From: Alkalimonas cellulosilytica
Lineage (GTDB): Bacteria > Pseudomonadota > Gammaproteobacteria > Enterobacterales > Alteromonadaceae
Assembly (NCBI RefSeq): GCF_036325985.1
Contig: NZ_JAUHLI010000009.1
Span: 62,001 to 126,000 of the forward strand
DNA length: 64,000 nucleotides
Reading direction: 5' to 3'
Shown here: positions 9,562-19,118 of the stretch, piece after piece
Layout: every line of letters begins with the position of its first letter
How positions within the stretch are numbered: position 1 is the stretch's first letter
Made by a program: the position numbers and the translations under genes
The notes under the pieces: generated by a model
Databases searched by the model: none
What the model was told of the DNA's origin: nothing
What the model saw: the letters and a program-made list of their open reading frames with translations, nothing else

Positions 9562-10184
9562 AAACTAAAGGCCTGCTCCAGCTCTTGGATTTGGTGGTGC
9601 AGGCCAGCCAGCTGATACTCCAGCTGAGTGCGTGCGCGCAGTAATTCGGCTTGTTGCTGGCGGTGCTGGCTGATTTCCCGGTACAGTTGCTGCCGTCCTT
9701 CCGGGCTTTGCTCATCACCAAACATCAGCGCTTCTTTTTCTGTAATCGTTTGTGCTAACTGTTGATGCTCACGCTCATTCTGCGCCAGGCTGCGCTCGGT
9801 TTGCTGGACTTGCTGCTCCAGCAGATAAATCCGCCTGCCGGCATCAAATCCCAGCAAAAAATCGGCTTCGGCATCGCCCTGGCAAACACCCTGATAGCTT
9901 TGGCCTTTGCGGCCATATTCATAGCCATTGCTGGTACGGCAAAACAGTTGCAATCCCTGCCGGTGGCCGCGCTGGTACAAAGCCAGATCTGGCACGACCT
10001 GATGTTTGGCGCAGTCCTGGCGGTAGGTATCAATCCGCGCTGGTGAGCGGCCTTGCACCCCATCGGCATAGCCCAGTGTCTGCCAGTCGGCTTGCAAGCA
10101 TTCATCTTTGCTTAAGGTGGCGCAGCCAGACAACAACAGGCCGGTAAAAAGCACAGCAACTAAGCGCATGGTTTTCTCAAACAT
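9555..10184 (-). CDS. DUF2799 family lipoprotein
   Basis: A lipobox (LLLSGC) follows a short hydrophobic segment, so this is a predicted lipoprotein. The mature part has the DUF2799 pattern: DECLQADWQTLGYADGVQGR, then a second cysteine (DCAKH), then a GYEYGRKGQSYQGVCQG repeat-like block. The C-terminal third is a Gln/Glu-rich coiled coil. Function is unknown for the family. The open frame extends to 10226, but the start at 10184 (MFEKTMRLVAVL) or at 10169 (MRLVAVL) fits a signal peptide better. The gene converges on the iron operon with a 7-bp overlap. Confidence 0.8.
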   Translation of the reverse strand: MFEKTMRLVAVLFTGLLLSGCATLSKDECLQADWQTLGYADGVQGRSPARIDTYRQDCAKHQVVPDLALYQRGHRQGLQLFCRTSNGYEYGRKGQSYQGVCQGDAEADFLLGFDAGRRIYLLEQQVQQTERSLAQNEREHQQLAQTITEKEALMFGDEQSPEGRQQLYREISQHRQQQAELLRARTQLEYQLAGLHHQIQELEQAFSFY

Positions 10185-10232
10185 TGGATTTTGCCTTACC
10201 TTAAAATATCCGGCTGCAACCGACAACAGATT

Positions 10233-12122
10233 TTAATGCTGTTGTTGCAGATAACGGTTAAATTGTTCCGCTGGCAAAGCGGCAGACCACAAATACCCTT
10301 GAGCGGCATCGCAGCCCAGTTGCTTTAACAGTTGAAAAGTCGCCTCATCTTCCACCCCTTCTGCCACTGTGCTGAGCTCCAGGCTTTTGGCCAGTTGGAT
10401 AATAGCGCGCACCAGCGGTTCATCCCGAAGGGAGATCGATAGGGAACTGATAAAGGATTTGTCCACTTTTAAACTGGAGGCATTGAACTGACGCAAGTAG
10501 CCCAGATTGGAGTAGCCGGTACCAAAGTCATCGATGGCGAAGCTAATGCCCAAAGCACCAAGGCTGGCCAGTTGTTGCTGCACAAAGTCACTGTTATCAA
10601 TCAGCAGCGATTCGGTGAGCTCCAGCTCCAGCGCTGTGGGCGGTAAACCACTTTGCCGCAAGGCATCGAGCACCGTATGCTCTAGCCTGCCGTCACGAAA
10701 CTGAATCGGTGATAAATTGACTGCTACTTTCACCTCGGGAAATCCACCTTGTCGCCATTGCTGGCAGTCGGTGCAGGCTTGTTGCAAGACCCAGGCACCA
10801 AGCTCCAGAATTAAGCCGCTGCGCTCTGCCAGCTCAATCACCTCTGCCGGGTTAATAAAGCTGCCATCGGCCTGCGGCCAACGCAGTAAGGCTTCAGCCC
10901 CCTGCACACTTTGGTGTTGCAAGTCGATTTTAGGTTGGTAGTAAAGCTTAAACTCGTTGTTCTTCAGTGCATCACGGATCCGCTGTAACAAGTTGAATTT
11001 GTCGGTATTGGCCTGATCCATGGCATCACTATAAAAACGCCAGGTATTGCGGCCTTGCTCTTTGGCGCTGTACATGGCCAGATCGACTTTGCGGCACAAC
11101 ACATGAAATTCGATACCATCGGCTGGTGCGCTGACAATGCCGATGGAGCCTGAAACTTCCACTTTGGTTTGCATCAGGGTAAAGGGTTCGGTGGTTTGTT
11201 TCAGCAGACGGGCGGCCAAATCGGCCACCGCAGTATCATCCGCTGCTGCCGGGTACAGCACCATGAACTCATCGCCGCCAAAGCGGCATAATACCGCTTG
11301 CTCACTGAGTTCTGATTGCAAACGCTCAGCCAGCTGTTGCAACAACAAATCGCCAGCAGCATGGCCAAGCGCATCGTTGACCGGCTTAAAGTTATCCAAA
11401 TCCAAAAACAACAACACAAGGCGTTGTTCATGCTGGAGGCATTGTGCTTGCAGGGTGCGGAATAACTCTTCGCAGAGTGTGCGGTTGGGTAAATCGGTCA
11501 GTTTGTCGTGCATCGCCAGGCGCTGCAGTTGTTGCTGGGTTTCGCGTACCCGTTTGTTTTCTGTTTGCAGCGCTCTGAGTGAACGGTGCAGGTCCTGCGC
11601 CATCAATAGCACACTAAAGCCGGTGATGCTGAGAATCAGGCTCACGTAGAGCATCTGACGCCAGCTGTCATCCGGTAAGTACGGCGTGAACCAGCCTTGC
11701 AGACTGGCATACCCCATACTGACAGCAGCCAGCAGGATAAAACCCAATAAAGACAGAAACAGATTACGACTGCCTAAAATAGCGGCAAAGACCAGCACTC
11801 CGGGATAACCTACTACCGCCAAATCACGGATCCCTCCGGATACCAGCGCCAGACCGGTTAGCATCAACGCCATCGACCACAGCAGGATATAAGCGGCCAG
11901 CAATGGGCGTTGCCACCATGCCGCCAGAAAGGCAATGGCAAGACAACTGCTGCCAAACAGCAGCATCCATTGTGTCATGCCGGAGGCCACTGCCATTGCC
12001 AGTAGCAAGCCGCATAAAGTGGCTCCAGAAATTTGCAGTAAACGCCGGATGCGCAGCGATTGCACTCTGTGCGGTTCTGCAGCCGGGGTTTTCATGGGAT
12101 TGGCTTGCCAGTCTGAACTCAT
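10233..12122 (-). CDS. Membrane-anchored GGDEF-EAL diguanylate cyclase/phosphodiesterase
   Basis: This 629-residue protein has an N-terminal membrane region of about five to six helices (residues 25-185). A short coiled coil follows, then a GGDEF domain with intact GGDEF at 282-286, and an EAL domain with EALLR at about 410. The EAL domain keeps ELTESLL, DDFGTGYSNLGYL, KVDKSFI and EGVED, so phosphodiesterase activity is possible. The intact GGDEF also allows cyclase activity. The protein would turn cyclic-di-GMP over at the membrane in response to an unknown signal. It lies between the DUF2799 gene and a solute-binding protein gene, all on the minus strand. Both domains look catalytically competent, so net activity cannot be predicted. 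Confidence 0.93.
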   Translation of the reverse strand: MSSDWQANPMKTPAAEPHRVQSLRIRRLLQISGATLCGLLLAMAVASGMTQWMLLFGSSCLAIAFLAAWWQRPLLAAYILLWSMALMLTGLALVSGGIRDLAVVGYPGVLVFAAILGSRNLFLSLLGFILLAAVSMGYASLQGWFTPYLPDDSWRQMLYVSLILSITGFSVLLMAQDLHRSLRALQTENKRVRETQQQLQRLAMHDKLTDLPNRTLCEELFRTLQAQCLQHEQRLVLLFLDLDNFKPVNDALGHAAGDLLLQQLAERLQSELSEQAVLCRFGGDEFMVLYPAAADDTAVADLAARLLKQTTEPFTLMQTKVEVSGSIGIVSAPADGIEFHVLCRKVDLAMYSAKEQGRNTWRFYSDAMDQANTDKFNLLQRIRDALKNNEFKLYYQPKIDLQHQSVQGAEALLRWPQADGSFINPAEVIELAERSGLILELGAWVLQQACTDCQQWRQGGFPEVKVAVNLSPIQFRDGRLEHTVLDALRQSGLPPTALELELTESLLIDNSDFVQQQLASLGALGISFAIDDFGTGYSNLGYLRQFNASSLKVDKSFISSLSISLRDEPLVRAIIQLAKSLELSTVAEGVEDEATFQLLKQLGCDAAQGYLWSAALPAEQFNRYLQQQH

Positions 12123-12177
12123 CAGATACTACTACTCCGGGCAAAGCAAAAGTATACAACCAAGATTAAGGTATGCA

Positions 12178-12197
12178 GCGTTTGAGTGCAAACGCTT
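12178..12197. repeat. Perfect inverted repeat in the gap between the solute-binding-protein and GGDEF-EAL genes
   Basis: AGCGTTTG at 12178-12185 and CAAACGCT at 12190-12197 form an 8-bp stem with a 4-nt loop, directly 3' of the solute-binding-protein gene. No U tract follows on either strand, so it is not a canonical intrinsic terminator. It could be a transcript-end structure or a weak operator. Confidence 0.45.
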
Positions 12198-12200
12198 AAC

Positions 12201-12986
12201 TCAGAACGATTGAGCTGGTGGTACTTTGGGTTCACCTTGCTGTAACTGCTGCAGACTGGGTAATAAGCGCTCTTTGATGCGATCCAACTCGCCGGAATGC
12301 TTTAGCTGTGTAATTGCGTTACTAAAGTCGTGGTTAAGTTCAGCTGCCTGCGGGTGTTGGCGGGAGAATAATAAGTACAAGGCTTGTGTTTCAATGGGCG
12401 GTTCCAGCCAGTCGATTTGAGCGCTGTACTCGGGAAAGTCATGCAGCAACAGGTAAACACCATTCAACTTATCCCCTGCCATCAGGTCGACCCTGCCGGC
12501 ACTTAGTAAGCGAAATAACTGTTCCTCACTGGCAACCTGATAATGCCGAATGCGGGTTTCCAGCAAGCCCTCCGGGTGCGAATAGCCCAATACAGAGCCA
12601 TAACGTACCCCCTGATGTACCAGATCCAGATAAGTGTCAAATTGATACTGCTCATCAATGCGTTTGAAAAACACAATGGATGTATCGTACACAGGTTCCG
12701 GGAAATAAAAGTCCAGCTCACGCTCAGGGGTATATTTCACTCCAATCACACCAGCGTATTGACCAAGCCGGCTGGCTTGCATCGCTCGGGCAAAGGGCAT
12801 GTAGTGAATTTCAACCTCTTGCCCCATCAGGTCAAACGCAGCCTGTACAATGGCGGTAAGAGCACCACCCTCAGGTAAATGTTCACCGGTGTGGGGAGTG
12901 TAATCCGAGCTCGCCAGCAGAATGGGCTCAGCCCAGATCCCCCCACTTGAGAAAAGTAGCCATATGCCTGCACAGATTGATTTCAT
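12201..12986 (-). CDS. Periplasmic solute-binding protein, family 3 type
   Basis: From the ATG at 12986 the product has 261 residues, with a signal peptide (MKSICAGIWLLFSSGGIWA) cleaved before EPILLASSDYTPHTGEHLPEG. The mature protein has the SBP_bac_3 fold pattern, including FMPFARAMQ-like ligand-pocket residues and GVIGVKYTPERELDFYFP. Such stand-alone proteins in Alteromonadales are common and mostly uncharacterised. No permease or ATPase is adjacent, so it may act as a sensor-like or scavenging binding protein. The open frame extends 76 codons further upstream, but that part overlaps the terminator of the next gene and lacks a signal sequence, so it was rejected. Confidence 0.8.
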   Translation of the reverse strand: MKSICAGIWLLFSSGGIWAEPILLASSDYTPHTGEHLPEGGALTAIVQAAFDLMGQEVEIHYMPFARAMQASRLGQYAGVIGVKYTPERELDFYFPEPVYDTSIVFFKRIDEQYQFDTYLDLVHQGVRYGSVLGYSHPEGLLETRIRHYQVASEEQLFRLLSAGRVDLMAGDKLNGVYLLLHDFPEYSAQIDWLEPPIETQALYLLFSRQHPQAAELNHDFSNAITQLKHSGELDRIKERLLPSLQQLQQGEPKVPPAQSF

Positions 12987-13055
12987 CAACAACACCCAAA
13001 ATTGAACATGCAGTAAGTATGGCAGAAGTTCGCCAAGGTGTTTCTGGGGGCAGAT

Positions 13056-13080
13056 AAAGAAAGACGCCCCGAAGGGCGTC
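13056..13080 (-). terminator. Intrinsic terminator after the MetX-like hydrolase gene
   Basis: On the minus strand GACGCC-CTTCGG-GGCGTC is followed by TTTCTTT. The loop carries the stable UUCG tetraloop. It lies 37 bp past the hydrolase stop codon. Confidence 0.85.
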
Positions 13081-13116
13081 AAAGTGGGCAAAGCAAGGAA
13101 AAACGACCATAGATAA

Positions 13117-14277
13117 CTAGTTTTGCAGGAACTCGCTAAGTACCTCCGCGACGGCAGACATCCCGACCACGCCATCCAGGTGACCCCAAATGCCGGGGAT
13201 TTCTTGGTACTCAACTTCTTTACCAGCCGCTTCCAGCGCTTGCTGGGTGGTTCGGCTCATTTGTGGCAGCAGCAGTTGATCACCGGTAGCTGGTAGTAGC
13301 AAGGTACGGGCTTGGATCCCCTTCAGGGCCTCCTGCCAGTTGTCGCCCATGCCGGCGCGAAACAGTTGGGAAGCGCGCACCAGATACAGAATATGATTCG
13401 CATCCTGATAGGCCGCCCGGACCGCCGCATGCTCACGCAGCTGCTGCCAGGCCGAGAAGCTGGCGCGAATATCATTATGGGGTGCTGCGTCGGTGTAAGG
13501 TGCCGGGTAGCGCAGGTTAAAGCCCGTCGGGTAGACTGCATCCTGAATAATGTAGGATAAAGCGGTGATCAAGCCCTCGGTTGGCTGGCCGTTGGCATAA
13601 TAATCGCCGTTGTTCCAGGCCGGGTCTGCTTTGATTGGGTAAGCCCAGCGTTCAAGGCGCACTGCAGCCCAGGCATCGATAAAAGCACTGCCAATCACCG
13701 GTACCAGTCGCTCGACCCGCTCCGGGTAGCGGGTAGCCCACTCAATGGCCTGAAAAGAGCCCATCGATGGGCCAATGACTGCATGCAAACGTTCAATGTC
13801 CAAGCTATCAAGCAGAGCTTTTTGTACCTCCACAAAATCGCCGATGGTCACCACCGGAAAATCCAGCCCCCAAGGCTTGCCGGTCGCTGGATTGATAGTC
13901 GCTGGCCCTGTGGTGATTACATTGGGATCAAACACATTGGCATTGACCAGGGTATCGACACTAATGACATAAAATTGGTCGGTATCAATAGCTTTACCTG
14001 GCCCAATAATGTTGTCCCAGTAGCCGGGCAAGGCATCCTCTTCACTGTACTTGCCGGCGGCATGCGAGCTACCGGAGAAAAAATGCGTAATGAGAATCAC
14101 ATTGTCTCTGGCTTCATTCAGGGTGCCATAGGCCTCCCAGCCGACCTGAACCGGCGCTATCACCTGGCCATTTTCGGTGGTGAACTCCGCAATTTCAAAG
14201 CGTTGCTTTTCCACCAACATGGCCTGTGCCAGGCCACTGCACAACAAAGCGCTGAGGAACAGAATCCGTAACAGCAT
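13117..14277 (-). CDS. Secreted alpha/beta hydrolase of the homoserine O-acetyltransferase (MetX) family
   Basis: The product (386 residues from the ATG at 14277, AAGGAG just upstream) has a signal peptide ending SGLAQA. A MetX-like alpha/beta-hydrolase follows: the FEIAEFTTENG start, an oxyanion region ILITHFFSGSSHAAGKY, and nucleophile Ser171 in VIGPSMGSFQAIEWA. The acid is in LLLPATGDQLLLPQ and the His in IWGHLDGV. True MetX enzymes are cytoplasmic and acylate homoserine. An exported version is more likely a hydrolase or acyltransferase with another substrate. It follows a GntP-type permease gene by 11 bp in the same operon, so the pair probably handles one compound. The longer open frame to 14394 runs into the permease gene and was rejected. 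Confidence 0.82.
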   Translation of the reverse strand: MLLRILFLSALLCSGLAQAMLVEKQRFEIAEFTTENGQVIAPVQVGWEAYGTLNEARDNVILITHFFSGSSHAAGKYSEEDALPGYWDNIIGPGKAIDTDQFYVISVDTLVNANVFDPNVITTGPATINPATGKPWGLDFPVVTIGDFVEVQKALLDSLDIERLHAVIGPSMGSFQAIEWATRYPERVERLVPVIGSAFIDAWAAVRLERWAYPIKADPAWNNGDYYANGQPTEGLITALSYIIQDAVYPTGFNLRYPAPYTDAAPHNDIRASFSAWQQLREHAAVRAAYQDANHILYLVRASQLFRAGMGDNWQEALKGIQARTLLLPATGDQLLLPQMSRTTQQALEAAGKEVEYQEIPGIWGHLDGVVGMSAVAEVLSEFLQN

Positions 14278-14288
14278 GGGTTTTCTCC

Positions 14289-15590
<1,302 letters not shown>

Positions 15591-15725
15591 GCAAAATTCC
15601 TCGTTCAATTTTGATTCAGTGTGATACAACAACCCCCGGCAAGCCATAGTACTAAGGTACAGGTTAAAAATTCTTCATTTAGGCCTACAGTAGAAGCGTA
15701 TTGTTAACGACTCAGCAGGAGAGCC

Positions 15726-18047
15726 ATGATGGCAACGAACGAAAAACAAAAAAACAGCAGGGCAACCACACGGGGATTTACTTTGAGTGCTTTGGCTTTG
15801 GCGGTGAGCACTGGCCTTATCGCCACAGCTGCTGTGGCTGGTGATGACGAAAATACCGCTGAAACTGAATTACGGTTAGAGCGAATTGAAGTCACAGCCC
15901 GTCGTACGGTAGAGAATTTGCAGCGGGTACCGGTCGCGGTAACCTCGATTGGTGAAGACGATATTCTGCAGCGGGGTTTGTCTACCATCATCGAAGTGCA
16001 ACAGTTTTCCCCCAATACCACCTTGCAGCAAAGCCGGGGTACCAACTCAACACTCACCGCTTTTATCCGTGGTGTAGGCCAGGAAGATCCACTCTGGGGG
16101 TATGAACCTGGGGTGGGCATTTACATTGATGATGTTTATGTCGCACGGCCGCAAGGTGCGGTACTGGATATTCTGAATATTGAGCGGGTTGAGGTACTGC
16201 GTGGCCCGCAAGGTACCCTGTATGGTAAGAACACCATAGGCGGTGCGGTGAAATACGTCACCAAGCAAATGACCGGTGATACCGAGTTTGCTATCAGTGG
16301 TACGGTAGGAAGCTTTAACCAGCGTGATCTAAAGCTCACCGGCCAGCTGCCGCTGATCCAGGATCGCCTCTATTTGGGACTTGGCTATGCCAATCTGCAA
16401 CGTGATGGTTATGGTGAGTTTTTGATTTCTGATTTGGCCAATCAGGACAAAGAAAACTACAACAAAGATATTCAGGCCTTCCGCGCCACGTTGGAATACC
16501 GTCCGGTCGATAACTTCTTTATGCGGCTTAGTTACGATAAGACCGATGATAAGTCGAACTCCAAGGGTGGCTTCCGTTTACTGCCAAGTTTGCTGACCGA
16601 TGCGCCGGTACCAGACAGTGTGTACGACTCCTACACCAGTTTGCCGACCTGGACCCGGGTAGAAACCGAAGGCGTCAGTCTATTGATGGACTGGACAGTC
16701 AGCGACAGCATCAGTGTAAAATCCATTACTTCACGGCGTGAGAACTACTCACCGGTCAATATCGACTTTGACAACACACCGCTACGTATTTTTGATGTGC
16801 CGGCGATTTACGAAGATAAATGGTTTACCCAGGAACTGCAGCTGAATTACCGCAGTGATAACCTGAGCCTGGTGTCTGGTTTGTATTATTACACCTCCGA
16901 GTCCTGTGGTGTGTTTGATGCCATTCTGGAAGTATTGGGGCAAGCTGCTTTTGGCACGCCGGGCTTGACCCGGGAAGTGGCCGGTTGCAGCGACAGCGAT
17001 AGCACCGCTGCCTATGCACAAGGCTCCTACCGCCTGAATGATCAATGGTCACTGACGGCTGGCCTGCGTTATACCAAAGACAAGAAAGATGCCTTGGTCC
17101 GCAACGGCCTGATTTTTGATACCGTGTATCCTGAGTCTGGCTGGGTACCTGGCTATGTCCGTCCGGATGGCCTGCAAACTCCGATCGTGCTGGATGACAG
17201 CGCCAGCTGGAGCAAGTGGACGCCGAAACTGGGTGTTGAATTCCAATACAGCCAGGACACCATGTTCTTTGCCAGTTTCAGCCAGGGCTTTAAATCCGGT
17301 ACCTTCAATCCTCGAGCGGAAACCGCCGAGCCTGCTGCCAACCCGGAAGATGTGCTGTCGTACGAAATTGGGATGAAAAGCGATTTAACCAATACGTTCC
17401 GCCTGAACGCCACTTTGTTTATGCTGGATCACAAAGATCGCCAATACATCTCGGTGATCCCGGATCCAAACGATGCGTCGGTACTGAATCAGCGACTGGG
17501 TAATGTTGGTCAATCGGATGCGACCGGTGCTGAGTTTGAGTTTACCTGGATGGCCAATCGCAATCTGCAAGTCTATGGCAGTTTGGGTTTGATCGACGCC
17601 AAGTTTAAAAATGTATTTAGTTTTGACCCTGTTACGGGCGGTCAGGTAGACATTACGGATAGCTTTGTGATCACCAATACGCCGAAAACCACGGCTAACC
17701 TTGGTTTTAGCTATGAAATGCAGCTGGCATCCGGTGGCGATCTGATTTTCAACGGTAACTACCATTACCGCAGCAAGTATGCGCTGACCGAACTCAACAA
17801 CCTGCTGGAGCAAAGCAGCTATGGCTTGTTGAATCTGTCGGTTAACTGGTTAAGTGCCGATGGCCACTGGACCGTTGGTTTACACGGTAAAAACCTGACT
17901 GATAAGCAGTACCTGGTTGGCAACTATGCCTTTATTTCGGTAGCCGATGATGGCAGCTTTGTACCGGGCCTGGGTGGTGATAACACCCTGATTGGTTATT
18001 ACGATGCGCCTCGCACCATTAGTCTGACCGTGGGTTACCGCTTCTAA
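15726..18047 (+). CDS. TonB-dependent outer membrane receptor
   Basis: This 773-residue protein has an N-terminal signal region (ALALAVSTGLIATAAVA) and a plug domain that begins with the TonB-box-like RIEVTARRTVENLQRVPVAV. It has the plug motif RGPQGTLYGKNTIGGAVKY and a beta-barrel ending in TVGYRF with a terminal Phe. This subtype often transports organic compounds or siderophores. No siderophore genes are nearby and the ligand is unknown. AGGAG at 15717-15721 precedes two adjacent ATGs (15726 and 15729), and either could be used. It is divergent from the GntP permease/hydrolase operon, so a shared substrate is possible but unproven. Confidence 0.92.
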   Translation: MMATNEKQKNSRATTRGFTLSALALAVSTGLIATAAVAGDDENTAETELRLERIEVTARRTVENLQRVPVAVTSIGEDDILQRGLSTIIEVQQFSPNTTLQQSRGTNSTLTAFIRGVGQEDPLWGYEPGVGIYIDDVYVARPQGAVLDILNIERVEVLRGPQGTLYGKNTIGGAVKYVTKQMTGDTEFAISGTVGSFNQRDLKLTGQLPLIQDRLYLGLGYANLQRDGYGEFLISDLANQDKENYNKDIQAFRATLEYRPVDNFFMRLSYDKTDDKSNSKGGFRLLPSLLTDAPVPDSVYDSYTSLPTWTRVETEGVSLLMDWTVSDSISVKSITSRRENYSPVNIDFDNTPLRIFDVPAIYEDKWFTQELQLNYRSDNLSLVSGLYYYTSESCGVFDAILEVLGQAAFGTPGLTREVAGCSDSDSTAAYAQGSYRLNDQWSLTAGLRYTKDKKDALVRNGLIFDTVYPESGWVPGYVRPDGLQTPIVLDDSASWSKWTPKLGVEFQYSQDTMFFASFSQGFKSGTFNPRAETAEPAANPEDVLSYEIGMKSDLTNTFRLNATLFMLDHKDRQYISVIPDPNDASVLNQRLGNVGQSDATGAEFEFTWMANRNLQVYGSLGLIDAKFKNVFSFDPVTGGQVDITDSFVITNTPKTTANLGFSYEMQLASGGDLIFNGNYHYRSKYALTELNNLLEQSSYGLLNLSVNWLSADGHWTVGLHGKNLTDKQYLVGNYAFISVADDGSFVPGLGGDNTLIGYYDAPRTISLTVGYRF

Positions 18048-18060
18048 GGCTGGATTTATG

Positions 18061-18092
18061 GCCGGAACTGTACTGCTAAGGGCAGTTCCGGC
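18061..18092. repeat. Perfect 10-bp inverted repeat after the TonB receptor gene
   Basis: GCCGGAACTG (18061-18070) and CAGTTCCGGC (18083-18092) flank a 12-nt loop, 14 bp after the receptor stop codon. No T tract follows on either strand. It may protect or end the receptor transcript, but is not a classical intrinsic terminator. Confidence 0.5.
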
Positions 18093-18135
18093 TATGATAG
18101 CTGTACCTTCCGATAAGCCGTAACTAAGAGCTGCC

Positions 18136-18786
18136 ATGATTGCCATCATTGCCGATGACCACCCGCTATTTCGAGTTGCCCTGTCGCAGGCCGCTCAGAC
18201 TATTTTAGGTGATAAAGCCTTGCTATTGCAGGCCGAGAATATGGATAAGGTCTGGGCGTTATTGCGCCAGCATCCGGATACCAGCTTGATCTTCCTCGAT
18301 TTAAAAATGCCCGGTGCCGATGGTTTTGCCGGTTTAACGGCGTTGCGTACCGAGTACCCGGATGTGACGGTATTGATGGTCTCGGCGGTGGAAGAGCCCT
18401 CGGTGATTAAGCAAGCTCTGCAACTGGGCGCGGCTGCCTACGTGCCTAAGTCAGCTCCGCTTGAACTGATGTCGGCAGCCATTGACGCTGTGCAGCAAGG
18501 CGATAGCTGGTTACCTGCTGAATTAAGCCAGGAGGTCGCTGATGCCACCAGCCTGATCGACGATGATTTTGCCAACCGGTTAGAGCAACTCACGCCGCAG
18601 CAATTTCGGGTGCTGAAGATGATCGCCGATGGCTTGCTGAACAAGCAAATCGCCTACGAAATGAATGTGCAGGAAACCACCATCAAACAGCATGTATCGG
18701 CGATTTTGCGCAAGCTTAACGTGAATAACCGTACTCAGGCCGGTATTTTATTCGAAAAGCTGAAGCTGCCTGACAGCCATTCCTGA
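18136..18786 (+). CDS. NarL/FixJ-type response regulator, CrbR-like
   Basis: This 216-residue protein has an N-terminal receiver domain (IIADDHPLF acidic pocket, phospho-acceptor Asp55 in FLDLKMPGADG, Lys in YVPKSAP). A C-terminal LuxR helix-turn-helix follows (LTPQQFRVLKMIADGLLNKQ, then QETTIKQHVSAILRKLNV). The layout and the start MIAIIADDHPLFR resemble CrbR/ErdR regulators that activate acetyl-CoA synthetase genes. No kinase is adjacent. A CrbS-like SSS-type hybrid kinase lies at 23952-27434. Isocitrate lyase, needed for growth on acetate, is the next gene. The CrbR call is inference from architecture and context. Confidence 0.88.
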   Translation: MIAIIADDHPLFRVALSQAAQTILGDKALLLQAENMDKVWALLRQHPDTSLIFLDLKMPGADGFAGLTALRTEYPDVTVLMVSAVEEPSVIKQALQLGAAAYVPKSAPLELMSAAIDAVQQGDSWLPAELSQEVADATSLIDDDFANRLEQLTPQQFRVLKMIADGLLNKQIAYEMNVQETTIKQHVSAILRKLNVNNRTQAGILFEKLKLPDSHS

Positions 18787-19118
18787 TATTCCCTCAATCA
18801 ATGCCGGTGATGCTATGCATTCATATCCGTGATGGTTATCACGGCATTTCACACTGAAATCTTCGTTTTCACGACCACTAAGCTTTTGTGGATGCGGTTG
18901 AGCTGAGTAATCAGCCCTGCGTTTATGGTGCTGGAAATAACTATTTATTATTAATATCAATATTTTAAATCCCATTCTCTGTTTGAAGTCGAGAGTGCCA
19001 GTCAGGTGTTTTTGCCATACATTCAATGAATGTCAAGGATGGTATTTATTGATTTCAATTATAAAGCGATCAGGGCTAGATTAAAATCACAACAGCCAAA
19101 AGCCCTGAGGAAGATCCC
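18787..19118. other. Intergenic region upstream of aceA
   Basis: This 332-bp gap holds an imperfectly terminator-like hairpin: CCGTGAT (18827-18833), GGTT loop, ATCACGG (18838-18844), with no T run. An AT-rich stretch follows (about 18950-19090) that probably contains the aceA promoter. No clear -35/-10 pair stands out. AGGAAG lies 6 nt before the aceA ATG. I see no gene in it. Confidence 0.5.
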